Assembly: GCA_014529385.2 (NCBI GenBank)
Contig: CM043944.1
Location: 58,330,268-58,394,267, forward strand
Direction: 5' to 3'
Source: Adiantum capillus-veneris
Taxonomy: Eukaryota; Streptophyta; Polypodiopsida; Polypodiales; Pteridaceae
DNA: 64,000 bases
Of this stretch, positions 22,304-32,529 are shown in pieces. The notes under the pieces are model-generated. The model did no database searches. It saw only the letters and a program-made list of their open reading frames with translations, and had not been told where the DNA came from. The position numbers and the translations under genes were made by a program. Each line of letters begins with the position of its first letter. The stretch's first letter is position 1.

Positions 22304-22624
22304 ATGAAAAAGCATCGTCATGATTTGAGAATGTGTCGCAAGCAGTCGGGCATCGCTATAGGGCGACTCTAGGAGAAGTGCGATGGAAAGTGCGTGATTT
22401 GAAATTCATACGTGCGCCCTTGTACTCTGGTTCGAGTGTCCGATGAGTGCAATTATGGCTCCTTCCAAAATCATTGTGTCATCTGTGGAGGTGCCAGCAT
22501 TTCTGATGCTTACTACTGCAAAGAGTGCACCCAGTAGGAGAAGGATAGAGATGGTTGCCCCAAAACTGTGAACCTTGGCAGTGCCAAAATTGTCTTGTTC
22601 TAAGAACATAAGAAGTATGGTTTC
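22304..22624 (+). pseudogene. PHF5A: PHF5A / SF3b 14b splicing factor retro-pseudogene
   Basis: A single 107-codon frame, from the ATG at 22,304 to KKYGF at 22,624, follows the whole of PHF5A (about 110 residues): [71 protein letters not shown] and KKYGF. PHF5A is a zinc-finger subunit of the U2 snRNP SF3b complex in the nucleus. Four in-frame stops replace conserved residues at codons 23, 33, 78 and 100, and one Cys has become Ser (VSDECN). There is no frameshift or intron. The stops make it a pseudogene unless they are sequencing errors. Confidence 0.93.
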
Positions 22625-22869
22625 ACACTCTTGCAACCTTCTGCTTTGTCGTGCCTTATGAGGTTGGGGGGTGTTGCATACATACAACTGAGATGTGTCA
22701 TGCTTATTGTGGGCTATGATAGCATGTTCTTGCAGATGTAAGAGTGCAAAGAATGACACTTTTTAATTGTGAGGTTTGCACCCGTTCAGATAGATATACT
22801 GTATTGATGTTAAATTATCTCCTATTGCTATTGGATGTTGCATAGTTATTTCAAAAAAGGCTTTTCTTT

Positions 22870-22892
22870 CCACACACACACACACACACACA
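22870..22892. repeat. (CA)n microsatellite
   Basis: A short CA tract about 85 bp before the L12 start codon; the sequence between them may be old 5' UTR. Confidence 0.97.
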
Positions 22893-22977
22893 GTCGAGTG
22901 AGTGAGGGCAACGCAGGGTTGCGGGAGCCAGAAGCAGAAGCAGCAGAAAGAAATTAGGAGAGGAAACCAATAGAGAT

Positions 22978-24157
22978 GCCATCGAAATTGTATCCCTCAC
23001 AAATAGTGCAAGGGACGACATCAACCTTGGCTTCACGATTCTGGATAGTGAACTGGACGATAATGCGCAGGCCCTTCCAGTCCTTGGCAGTCTCCTTGGT
23101 GATGTCCTCTTCTACCTTCTTGGGAGACAAACCCAGAGGCCCGATCTTCGGCACCCATGAAGAGGCAGCTCCAACTTCCCCTCTTGTTAAACGAACAAAA
23201 ACCACCTCCTTATATTCTTTCTATCAACATTGCATCTTTATCATGGGCGCAAAACATGCATCACTCAACTTCATGTCTACCGTCTAGTGGAGTTTACGGG
23301 TGGCTCCCTCAAAGGTGACGCTGAATTGGGGTAGGACTAGAAGTAGGGGAGAAATTAGCACCGTTGCCCTTGTGATCAAAGCCCTCAAGGAGCCCGAGCT
23401 GCTGCTGCTTCTCGCGGGACTGAAATAGTAACTAAATATGCTATAATCCTTGCTCAAGAATGAGTATTGTTGCGGTGGGCGTCTGTGCTATGGTGTGAAC
23501 ATAGCCTCTGAATACAACTGGAGCTACTCATGATTAGTGCTAAGGGCCTTGTTAATCCGCTAGGTTTTGTGCAACAAATATCTCCCTTCCTAATCTCGAA
23601 GAGGGCGAGCTTTGACAATCAGATTCTTGCACATTTAATGCACAATTAATACCACAATGATAAAGCTGACTGACAAAAATAGTAGAGATGCCATCATTTG
23701 CATTTATGGCATTGTTATAGTGTAGGTGCTCCTCATGATTGTTGGCTACTCTCATAATTGCATTGTCAAAATTCCTCCTATTAATCTGACCATGCAAGCC
23801 ATTGTAGCACTCGATTGCCTTTTTCTTCTTTTGCTGCTTGCCACTCAATCCTAGCATACAGGGTTTTGCTCCATGCTAGTGTGCCCCATGAGCTCTTAGC
23901 TGGTTTTCAACCTACAGCTTCCTCTTCCTTCTCCTTATACATTTAAAAACATCAAGCACAATGGCAAAATTTCTCTCGATGATATGATCGAGATTGCCCG
24001 TGTGATGCGTCCCCGTTCACTGGCAAAGGAGCTTACTGGCACAGTAAAGGAAATTCTTGGTACTACATTTCTATGGTTTGCTCTGTGGATGGAAAGGATC
24101 CCAAGGATTTGCAAATAGAGATTGATGATGGGGATGTTGAGATTCCAGAGAATTAGC
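22978..24157 (+). pseudogene. RPL12: Ribosomal protein L12 (uL11) retro-pseudogene, rearranged
   Basis: Plus strand: the ATG at 22,978 begins [11 protein letters not shown], the L12 N-terminus. The next about 200 bp (about 23,010-23,211) read on the minus strand as [40 protein letters not shown] and [14 protein letters not shown], the following L12 region inverted in place. Plus-strand sense returns at about 23,355 with VALVIKALKEPE. After about 540 bp of foreign sequence it resumes at about 23,945 with [20 protein letters not shown] and [18 protein letters not shown] frameshift then gives [11 protein letters not shown] and [12 protein letters not shown] with the natural stop at 24,155-24,157. 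L12 forms the 60S stalk base. The gene is dead. Confidence 0.92.
23403..23944 (-). other. Foreign insert within the L12 pseudogene
   Basis: About 540 bp separate two adjacent parts of L12. The minus strand has an open frame (23,857-23,552) with coding-like composition, for example KKKKAIECYNGLHGQINRRN, but no motif that I recognise. No clear terminal repeat or target duplication was found. Confidence 0.4.
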
Positions 24158-24590
24158 TTAATTAACCTTAGTTAGGTGCCTCTATGGAATGTAGCGCTGT
24201 TAAAGTAAGTTTTACTTTGTGGTACTGCTACTGGGTTTTTCCCCCAAATCATTTTTTGACAATGGCAGCTTGTTATACTTCTAATGAGTGTATGCTCAGC
24301 ATGTCAAAGAAAGAGAGAGACAGAGAGAGATAGAGAGAGAGAGAGCACTGATTCACATGCTTCAGACACTGTTCAAGAATAATAAATTTCACAAACATAC
24401 ATAGAGGAAATTTCTCAAAATAACGGCTTTTTTTACAATTGAACTCTACTTTCTTGAATTTTCAAACCGGATTCTATCCTTCTTTCCCTCCCTTCAATTG
24501 GTTGTTTTGAGTTTTCAATTAGCTCTTAGCACAATATTTTAGCGGACTTGAAATCTAAAAATTAAAAAAGACGCAGACTTTTTTAGAGAG
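24158..24590. other. Non-coding stretch after L12
   Basis: It may start with the old L12 3' UTR. A short impure GA tract lies near 24,309-24,346. Nothing else is recognised. Confidence 0.5.
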
Positions 24591-24591
24591 T

Positions 24592-25640
<1,049 letters not shown>

Positions 25641-26885
25641 AACGCAATTGGACTTCAATAGTGCACACACACTACAAAAACACAAAAAAAGATTTCAAAA
25701 ACAGACTTATGTCATGCTAGAGAATGTGAGATTGTTAGAACTAGCGGCAAATAGTAGAAGAACGACAAACGGACTTTGGAACGCAAAAGTAAAAATACAA
25801 ATGGACTTCGACAAACGAAGTAAAATAACACAATCGGCCTTCAATAGCCCACACGGACTTTAAAAACCCTAATATATAGTCATTGACCAATAAAGACGAA
25901 ATTATTACCCTGTGGTCCTGATCTCCGTGCACCTCTAGACCGAGGTGTGTAGAGATTGGACATGGCTAGATAATGCAAGGTTGTTAGAGCTAGCGGCAAA
26001 TAGTAGAGGAATGGCAGAGAGGACTTTGAAAATGTAAAAGTCTTTAAAAATGACTTGTCTACTTCAAAAACACAAACGGACTTTGACAAACGAAGTAAAA
26101 TAACGCAATCAAATTTCAATAGCGCACATAGACTTCAAAAACCCTAATATATAGTCATTGACCAATAAAGATGAGATTATTACCCTTTGGTCTTGATCTC
26201 CGTGCACCTCTAGACGGAGGTGAGCGGAGATCGAGCATGGCTAGAGAATGTGAGGTTATTAGAGCTAGCAACAAATAGTAGAAAAACCGCAAACAAACTT
26301 CAAAAATGACTTGTGTACTTCGAAAACGTAAACAGAGATTGGGCATGGCTAGAGAATGTGAGGTTGTTAGAGCTAGCGGCAAATAGTAGAAAAACCACAA
26401 ACGCCTTCGGAAATGACTTGTGTACTTAAAAAATGCAAATTGTCTTTGATAAACGAAATAAAATAACGCAATTACACTTCAATAGCACACACAAACTTCA
26501 GAAACCCTCCATATATAGTCATTGACCAATAAAGACTAGATTATTATCTCGTGGTCCTGATTGCGTTGCACCTCTTAACCGAGGTGTACAGGGACCGCGC
26601 ATGGCTAGATAATGTGAGGTTGTTAGAGCTAGAAACAAATAGTAGAAAATCCGCAAACCGACTTCGAAAATGACTTATGTACTTCAAAAACGCAAACGGA
26701 CTTTGATAAATGAAGTAAAATAACGTCATCAGACTTCAATAGCGCACAAAAACTACAAAAACCCTAATATATAGTCATTGACCAATAAAGACGAGATTAT
26801 TACCCTATGGTCTTGATCTTCGTGCACCTGTAGACCGGTGGGTGCGAGGGTCGGGCATGACTAGAGAATGTGAGGTTGTCATGTA
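25641..26885. repeat. Tandem repeat array of about 270-300-bp units
   Basis: The string CATATAGTCATTGACCAATAA-like (ATATATAGTCATTGACCAAT) recurs at about 25,872, 26,147, 26,512 and 26,766. Each copy is followed by GAGATTATTACCC, TCCGTGCACCTCTAGACC and then GGTTGTTAGAGCTAGCGGCA; one extra shortened unit lies near 26,335. CTTCGACAAACGAAGTAAAA and CTTCAATAGCGCACA lie in the other half of each unit. The array ends just before the transposase and may be its upstream regulatory or subterminal DNA, but that is inference. Confidence 0.88.
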
Positions 26886-26959
26886 TTATCATGTAGTTAG
26901 TAGTGTGTGCTTATAGCAAGAGTCATTTAATTATTTGTTGCATCATTGGTAGATAAAGT

Positions 26960-29229
26960 ATGGATGATAGGATGGCATGTTCTTGTGCACATTGTAAGCA
27001 TCAGATCATTCAAAAACAAAAAAGCTGCGACCAACACATACGCAATAACGGGCTCTTTCCTGTAGAGCAACTACAAGATTTTCATTGTTGATCACATGGT
27101 CCGGAGGCCGTAGATCGACCTCTGCAAGTAGATATTGCTCCAACTTCATCTCAGATTAGATGATCTTCAAACGAAGAGCCATCGACTGAGTCCACCGAGC
27201 CAATACGTGATTCACATTTCAAGAAGTAGAGATGGAGCAGATGTTAGATGCGTTCTTTGACATGGATCCCATCATGGAAAACATAGAAGCCAAAAACATT
27301 CAAGTCAATACTACGAACCAATCTCAGTCATCCCGTCCATATCAACGGCATGATAGGAATTATAAAGAGGGCGAGATGATGCAAACTCTTGCATGTATGC
27401 CGCTTTACAATGGTGCAAAAATCTCAGTTCTCTGTACCGCTTTGGCAATGCTTAATTTACAGTTTGTCTACGGGTGGTGCGATGCCTCCGTCAAAGCTTT
27501 TCAGGTAAGCACATTGTATCCTAAGCATGCCAAAGTGCAAATTACAGCTTAATAATGTGATCAAGGGGCTGACTTGTTCATGTAATAAGAAGTTGCTCAA
27601 CAAAAAAATCTTGTTGGAAGGCAATCACATGTCCCCTACCCGTCTAGCCGCACGAAAAATCTTCTTACTAACTTGGGCTTGGATTATCACAAAATACATG
27701 CATGCCCTAATGATTGTATACTTTTTTGCAATGAGTATGCAAATTTGGAACAGTGTCCCAATTGTAGATCAGCCACGTATAGAGAGGACAAAGAAGGAAA
27801 ATTTATCCCTGCAAGAGTCCTTCGACGCTTTCCTATCATTTTAAGAATAAAGAGCATGTTCAAGGACAAGTCTATAGCCACTTTGATGACATGGCACTCA
27901 AATACTAGATCGACATATGATGTGATGTGGGTACTTGCTGACTCTCGTGCATGGAAGCACATAGAGGAAAGTTGGCCTAAATTTAAGGATGAGCCTCAAT
28001 GTATCCGCATTGGTCTGGCAATGGACGAAGTAAACCCATTTGGATTACAGAGTTCATCATGGAGCGTGTGGCCTATTTTTTTGGTTAATTATAATCTTCC
28101 ACCATGGCTGGCTATCAACAAACATCATCTGTTATTGTCAGTGGTCGTCCCAAAAAGTACAAAGCAAAGAATATGGACGTCTATCTGGCACCACTTATAG
28201 AAGAGCTCCAAATCCTGTGGACAAGGATCGATGTGGTTGATATGTCCCAACCAATCGAACGATGAAATGTACATGTGCAAGTCATTCTCATGTGGACCAT
28301 GCACGATTGGTCATGCTTCGGTGAGTATTCAGGTAAGTGCCTTTGAAACCATCACATACATGTTATTCCTGGCTATACCGAAGCTTTTATATTTTAATTT
28401 TTTGATTTTTCAAGATTGAGTTACTCGGGAAATCATGCATGTCCGACGTGTGGTCCTCAACTTGGCTTTCGCTTCTCTGGTCATTTGAGTAAGACAGTTT
28501 GCGAGGAGCATGGTAGATTTTTGCCTGAAGGACATGAGCTACATGGACTAGACATCTGAAAACATGACATGCATCCACTAAAAGTGAGCGATTGGAAAAA
28601 CATGTGGCTGGAGAGGGAAAATTTCATGCCACCCGGAATTAAAAGACTTTCTATTTTTCATGAACTCCCATACTGGAGTGACCTACTGATTAATCATCTG
28701 ATTGACCCAATGCACATCTTCAAGAATGTGGGGGAGATCATATGGAAAACCATCACTGGAAAAAGAGAGAGCAAGGTCCAAAGAGATGACCTGCAGACTG
28801 TGAGTCGAATGCGAGAGATGTGGCTTCGACTTAAACCCAATGGAAAGTTTGCTATACGAAAATTTCCATGGATTTTGAGTCGTGCAGAAGAGAAATAAGT
28901 CAAGAAGACTATATCTTCATTCAAGACTCCCACAGGGTGCATGCGATGTTTGAAAACGGCTTTTACAAGAGATGACAATCATAGTGGTCTTAAGTCCCAA
29001 GATTGGCACAAATGTTTACAGCTTATCTTACCAATTTTCATAAAGTAATGTTTGATAGATAAAATTAAAAGAAAAACCTATAAAATTAGTGAGTTGGTAC
29101 GCTGTATTAGTTCAAAAGAGATAAGAAAAGACAGCATCGATGAAACACGCTTAAATATTATTGAAGTAGTGTGTATGGTGGAAAAGTACTTTCCAACAAA
29201 CATTCTTACCATCCAAATGCATCTACTTG

Positions 29230-29233
<4 letters not shown>
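26960..29233 (+). pseudogene. CACTA transposase (TNP2 type), degenerate
   Basis: The N-terminal zinc-binding region reads CSCAHCKHQII and DQHIRNNGLFP (transposase-associated domain). The Transposase_21 core follows in pieces: MMQTLACMPLYNGAKISVL, LDYHKIHACPNDCILFCNEY, CPNCRSATYRED, TLMTWHSNTRSTYDVM, DSRAWKHIEESWP, IRIGLAMDEVNPFGLQSSS and PIFLVNYNLPPWLAI. After several frame changes come FMPPGIKRLSIFHELPYWS, LIDPMHIFKNV, HSGLKSQDWHKCLQLILPIF and FPTNILTIQMHLLVYS. This enzyme cuts and pastes CACTA elements by binding their ends. Stops and frameshifts occur throughout, and the C-terminus is replaced by a CT tract at 29,233. It lies in the orientation expected from the terminus at 16,731. Confidence 0.92.

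Positions 29234-29313
<80 letters not shown>
29233..29313. repeat. Compound (CT)n(GT)n microsatellite
   Basis: 53 bp of CT then 28 bp of GT, beginning directly inside the transposase reading sense. Confidence 0.98.
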
Positions 29314-29317
<4 letters not shown>

Positions 29318-29690
29318 AAGAACATGTAAAACAATTGAAAATGCTACATATAATTCACTCTATTTCTCTTCATGACATTTTCAAAATACAAAGTAAACCT
29401 CAAAAAATTATTCTTTGTGTCTGCAACATGAAGTAATTATAAAGATTGATTCAACATGTAGTCTGGATCTCACTCTTTATCTATCTATCTCTCTCTCTAA
29501 AAACATAGATCAAGTTAAACCCCCCTAAGAAGCTACTCTTTATTACTCTATTTTCAAGATTTCAGAATTATATGTAGTGCAACTCTCTATATTTCCCTCC
29601 ATGAAAATATAAAACAATTCCAAATATTACTTTTATCTATCTTTAAAATTTTAGGAAACTGCTCTAAATGCTTTCTAATATCCGCTCTCT
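29314..29690. other. AT-rich spacer, no gene seen
   Basis: About 375 bp of AT-rich DNA between two microsatellites; no coding sense was recognised. Confidence 0.5.
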
Positions 29691-29696
29691 CCCCCC

Positions 29697-29771
<75 letters not shown>
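29691..29771. repeat. Poly-C tract followed by (CT)n
   Basis: 17 consecutive C then about 64 bp of CT. Confidence 0.98.
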
Positions 29772-29808
29772 ATCTTAGTGTATTGCTTTCATGAATGAGT
29801 CGCCATGG

Positions 29809-30446
29809 ATTACAATATTTCTTACTATAATGGCGGCTCCCTCGACGACATGCTCTTGAAGGTACCCTTCAAATACAGTGAATTTGCCATGTAGCAATGT
29901 ATCACTTGGATAAATGGTGGAAATACCTCACTCCCCTCCTAACATGCGACTAAGTTGGGAGTAGCTTACCAAGGTGAAGGAGGTAGTGATGAATATGCCC
30001 TACATTATGCATGCTTTAGTGGATGGCACGACAACTGCACATACAACTGAAATTATTCACACTGACCTACACACATTTAATATAGTACTGAACTTCACTA
30101 CGATTTGAAGGAACGCATCGGCATCATTGATTGGGTACTTCTGCTAAGAGTGCTCAAAAAGCATTTTTTGCTGAATTTTGTATATGAGGCAAACACAAAC
30201 CCAGAAAAGGTGGCACATGCTCAATCTATTGCTGATCGAAAGCGATAGAAGCAAGGATGGCTAGTGCCCGAGTTATATGATCCCCTTCTTGAAGATGCCT
30301 ATACTTTGACAAGCAATGTCTATGCTCTGGGATACTTATTGCAAGTGCTATATGATTTTTGGAAGGCTCTACAAGATCTCTGTATGGGTGGCAGTACCTA
30401 CATAAAATCCACTGTGGAAGCCATACTTTATAGAGCTAGAAACTAG
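29809..30446 (+). pseudogene. Protein kinase domain fragment
   Basis: Plus-strand pieces follow the order of a kinase domain. YYNGGSLDDML (29,824 on) fits the hinge and subdomain V. EIIHTDLHTFNIVLNF (about 30,049) fits the catalytic loop H-x-D-L-x-x-x-N. GIIDWV (about 30,120) sits where D-F-G lies. LVPELYDPLLEDAYTLTSNV then YALGYLLQVLY (about 30,261-30,350) fit the APE and D-x-[WY]-x-x-G region, with Asn in place of the usual Asp. Stops after SEFAM and LNFTTI and before KQGWLVPE, together with frame changes, make it non-functional. The N-lobe with the ATP-binding Lys was not found. The family is not determined. Confidence 0.72.
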
Positions 30447-30791
30447 ATGTCACTACCGAATCGCGAATAGAGAAAATATATGCTGCGTGTGGCAGAGTTT
30501 TTTAGATAATTGAAGACTAAGCCACCAAGGGCGCAACACTCGCTAGTCAAACTCTGTGTTTTGTCTAATCCAATTTTGTAATTGAACATGCTTTTTATAA
30601 TAGAAATATGTTATTAATATAATTTAAGATGTAGTTAAGATAATTTGTTTGGTCTCATGTTTGAGGTGTACTCCTCTTTATTGGATGCTTTTTGCATTCC
30701 ATCTTTCCATCTTTGAGGCCAATGAGATTTTTGTCTTATGTATTAATCTTTCATTCACCAAGTTTCTTATATCATCTATATTTTTGTAGAT
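30447..30791. other. Spacer, no gene seen
   Basis: About 345 bp. AT-rich near 30,590-30,660; nothing recognised. Confidence 0.5.
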
Positions 30792-31438
30792 ATGGCAGAT
30801 GGACACGATAATGAGCACCATGAACTCGCTACAAAGGAATACAAGTGACTTAAAGCTCTCGCGCAAGGTTTGACTGCACACGAGGCAACTAGAATGGCCT
30901 ACAGATTGTCCAAATGGAAAAATCCTAGTCATGCATAATGGAGTGATATACACAAGCAAGTCACAAAGGATATGATCAAAAAGATATGTCCATTCCTAGA
31001 AGGTGAGATCAAGAAGGAAAGATGGAAAGTGTCAAGTGCCAAAATAATAAAATCAAGCTTAACACTGAGTGAATCTTCCTAGAGGTATACGTCCATCCTC
31101 TCCATGATGCAGATGCACCACTCTCCTTTGCTAAAATGCTTTATATGAAATTTATTTTGGATAGGCCAGTGAACTTCGCGTCCAAAGATGTCACCATTAG
31201 CACCCATGATATACGTGAGGAGATAGTGACATTCACAAGACAAGATCTTGCTCTTATTGTGAAAGGGGCTGGAATGGAGTTGAGCAAGGTCAAGGAAAGC
31301 ATGGGTCCAAATATTGCAGATAAAGAGCAAGAAGCACTGACACTATCACAATCAGAGACACCCCCCCCCCCCTCCCTAGGGTTGAAGTGCAACTTAACAA
31401 ACTTAGTCATGTTGTGTAGGGCCTTTCTCGAGGTTTAA
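30792..31438 (+). pseudogene. Unidentified degenerate coding sequence
   Basis: From the ATG at 30,794: MADGHDNEHHELATKEYK, stop, then LKALAQGLTAHEATRMAY, stop, then DIHKQVTKDMIKKICPFLEG and a Lys-rich stretch to about 31,080. A second frame (31,136-31,438) reads FILDRPVNFASKDVTIST, EEIVTFTRQDLALIVKGAGM and a poly-Pro run over a C tract at 31,361. Composition is clearly protein-like. I do not recognise the family. It lies downstream of the transposase and the kinase fragment on the same strand and could be another captured gene piece or a second element protein. Confidence 0.5.
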
Positions 31439-31441
31439 ATC

Positions 31442-32260
31442 CTATATACCAAGGCAATCATATCTTCCACTTTTTAATGCATCGTGAGGTTGAGAGAGTC
31501 TCAAATGCAAAAAAATATATAATAGTATCTGTCTTTTGAGCATAAATCTCACTACCTGGTAAGCAGTATCGATAATAGAGGCAAACCACTTGGTATCTTC
31601 ACTTTTATACCAATCTACTAATACAAGATACAAACCATGTGTATTGCACCAAGAGGGAAAAGCATGCAAAGTATTGTCCCTTCAAGGTTTTGTCGGCATT
31701 CTTGCAATGCTTTGCATTGTCCATCACAATTTGAACTACATGTTTAGCACCCACTTTCTCTATCACAAAGTTAATTACATTAGCAATTTAAACCATATAC
31801 TTAATTGAACCATGTGAATCCACAACACGAACAAATGTTTCGCCTCTGGGTGAAACAATCATTAAATTAGATATTGGTTAGGAAGAATATGAACCCCAAA
31901 AGGCCCTTGTAAGGATCTATAATTTTAAGGGATTAAGGCTGAAAATCTGTGTGATTTAGGGTTTTCTTTGTACATTGGACCAGCCGTCGCTGACTATGGT
32001 ACATCGAGAAAGATCTATATTGCTAAGACTTAACCTTTGCATACATTCTTTTACTAGCTTGAACATAGCATTTATCGAATACATCATTTCACATAGCATG
32101 GTAGGTGGGCAATGAAAATCTTGATCCAAACTCACCAATTTTTTTCCATGGTCTCTTCCAATGCTAACACTTCCTGAAAAGTAAATCACTTCAGCAAGAG
32201 CGACTTGTGCATCATTGAGAAGATCATTACGTAATATTTATTGCAATGAAGTTTGACGCA
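31442..32260 (-). pseudogene. hAT-like transposase remnant with DUF659-type segment
   Basis: Minus strand: LSRCTIVSDGWSNVQRKP (about 32,015-31,960) matches the signature x-x-x-GC-x-[IM]-[MV]-SDGW[ST] of DUF659 domain proteins. Further on, WCNTHGLYLVLVDWYKSEDT and AYQVVRFMLKRQILL (about 31,655-31,540) fit the following AAHCLxLxLxDI...V..F... region of plant hAT/DUF659 proteins. Many stops separate the parts. The upstream part (to about 32,530) may hold the zinc finger but is not convincing. Its orientation is opposite to the CACTA transposase, so it is a separate insertion or host-gene relic. Confidence 0.68.
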
Positions 32261-32529
32261 TAAGCACCTTTCCCATGTCAAAATGAAGCTTCGATGAAGA
32301 TGCATTGTCTAGATTGATTTCTTGGTACACATTGGGGTTGGAGTACAAGCCGGTGATACTTTTGCAGTTTGTTGGCTGGAACCAATATCTTATTGCATCC
32401 TTGAGACATTAGTAATACACGTGTAATGTTTCTTTGATTCTTTCTTTTGAATTTATTTCCCCAAGCGTTTGACCACTGCAATTGCACTGGGGTGGATATA
32501 CGTGCAACCCCATTTCTTGACTTCACCTA

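Noticed and set aside
22406-22759. A 117-codon minus-strand frame
   Set aside because: It is the antisense shadow of the PHF5A pseudogene, whose plus-strand frame explains the conservation.
22978-23287. A 103-codon plus-strand frame as an intact gene
   Set aside because: Only its first eleven codons are L12; the rest is antisense of the inverted L12 segment.
25668-25680. CACTACAAAAA as a second CACTA terminus
   Set aside because: It lies within a tandem repeat unit, lacks CCGACG subterminal motifs, and related units nearby read ACTACAAAA or CTTCAAAA.
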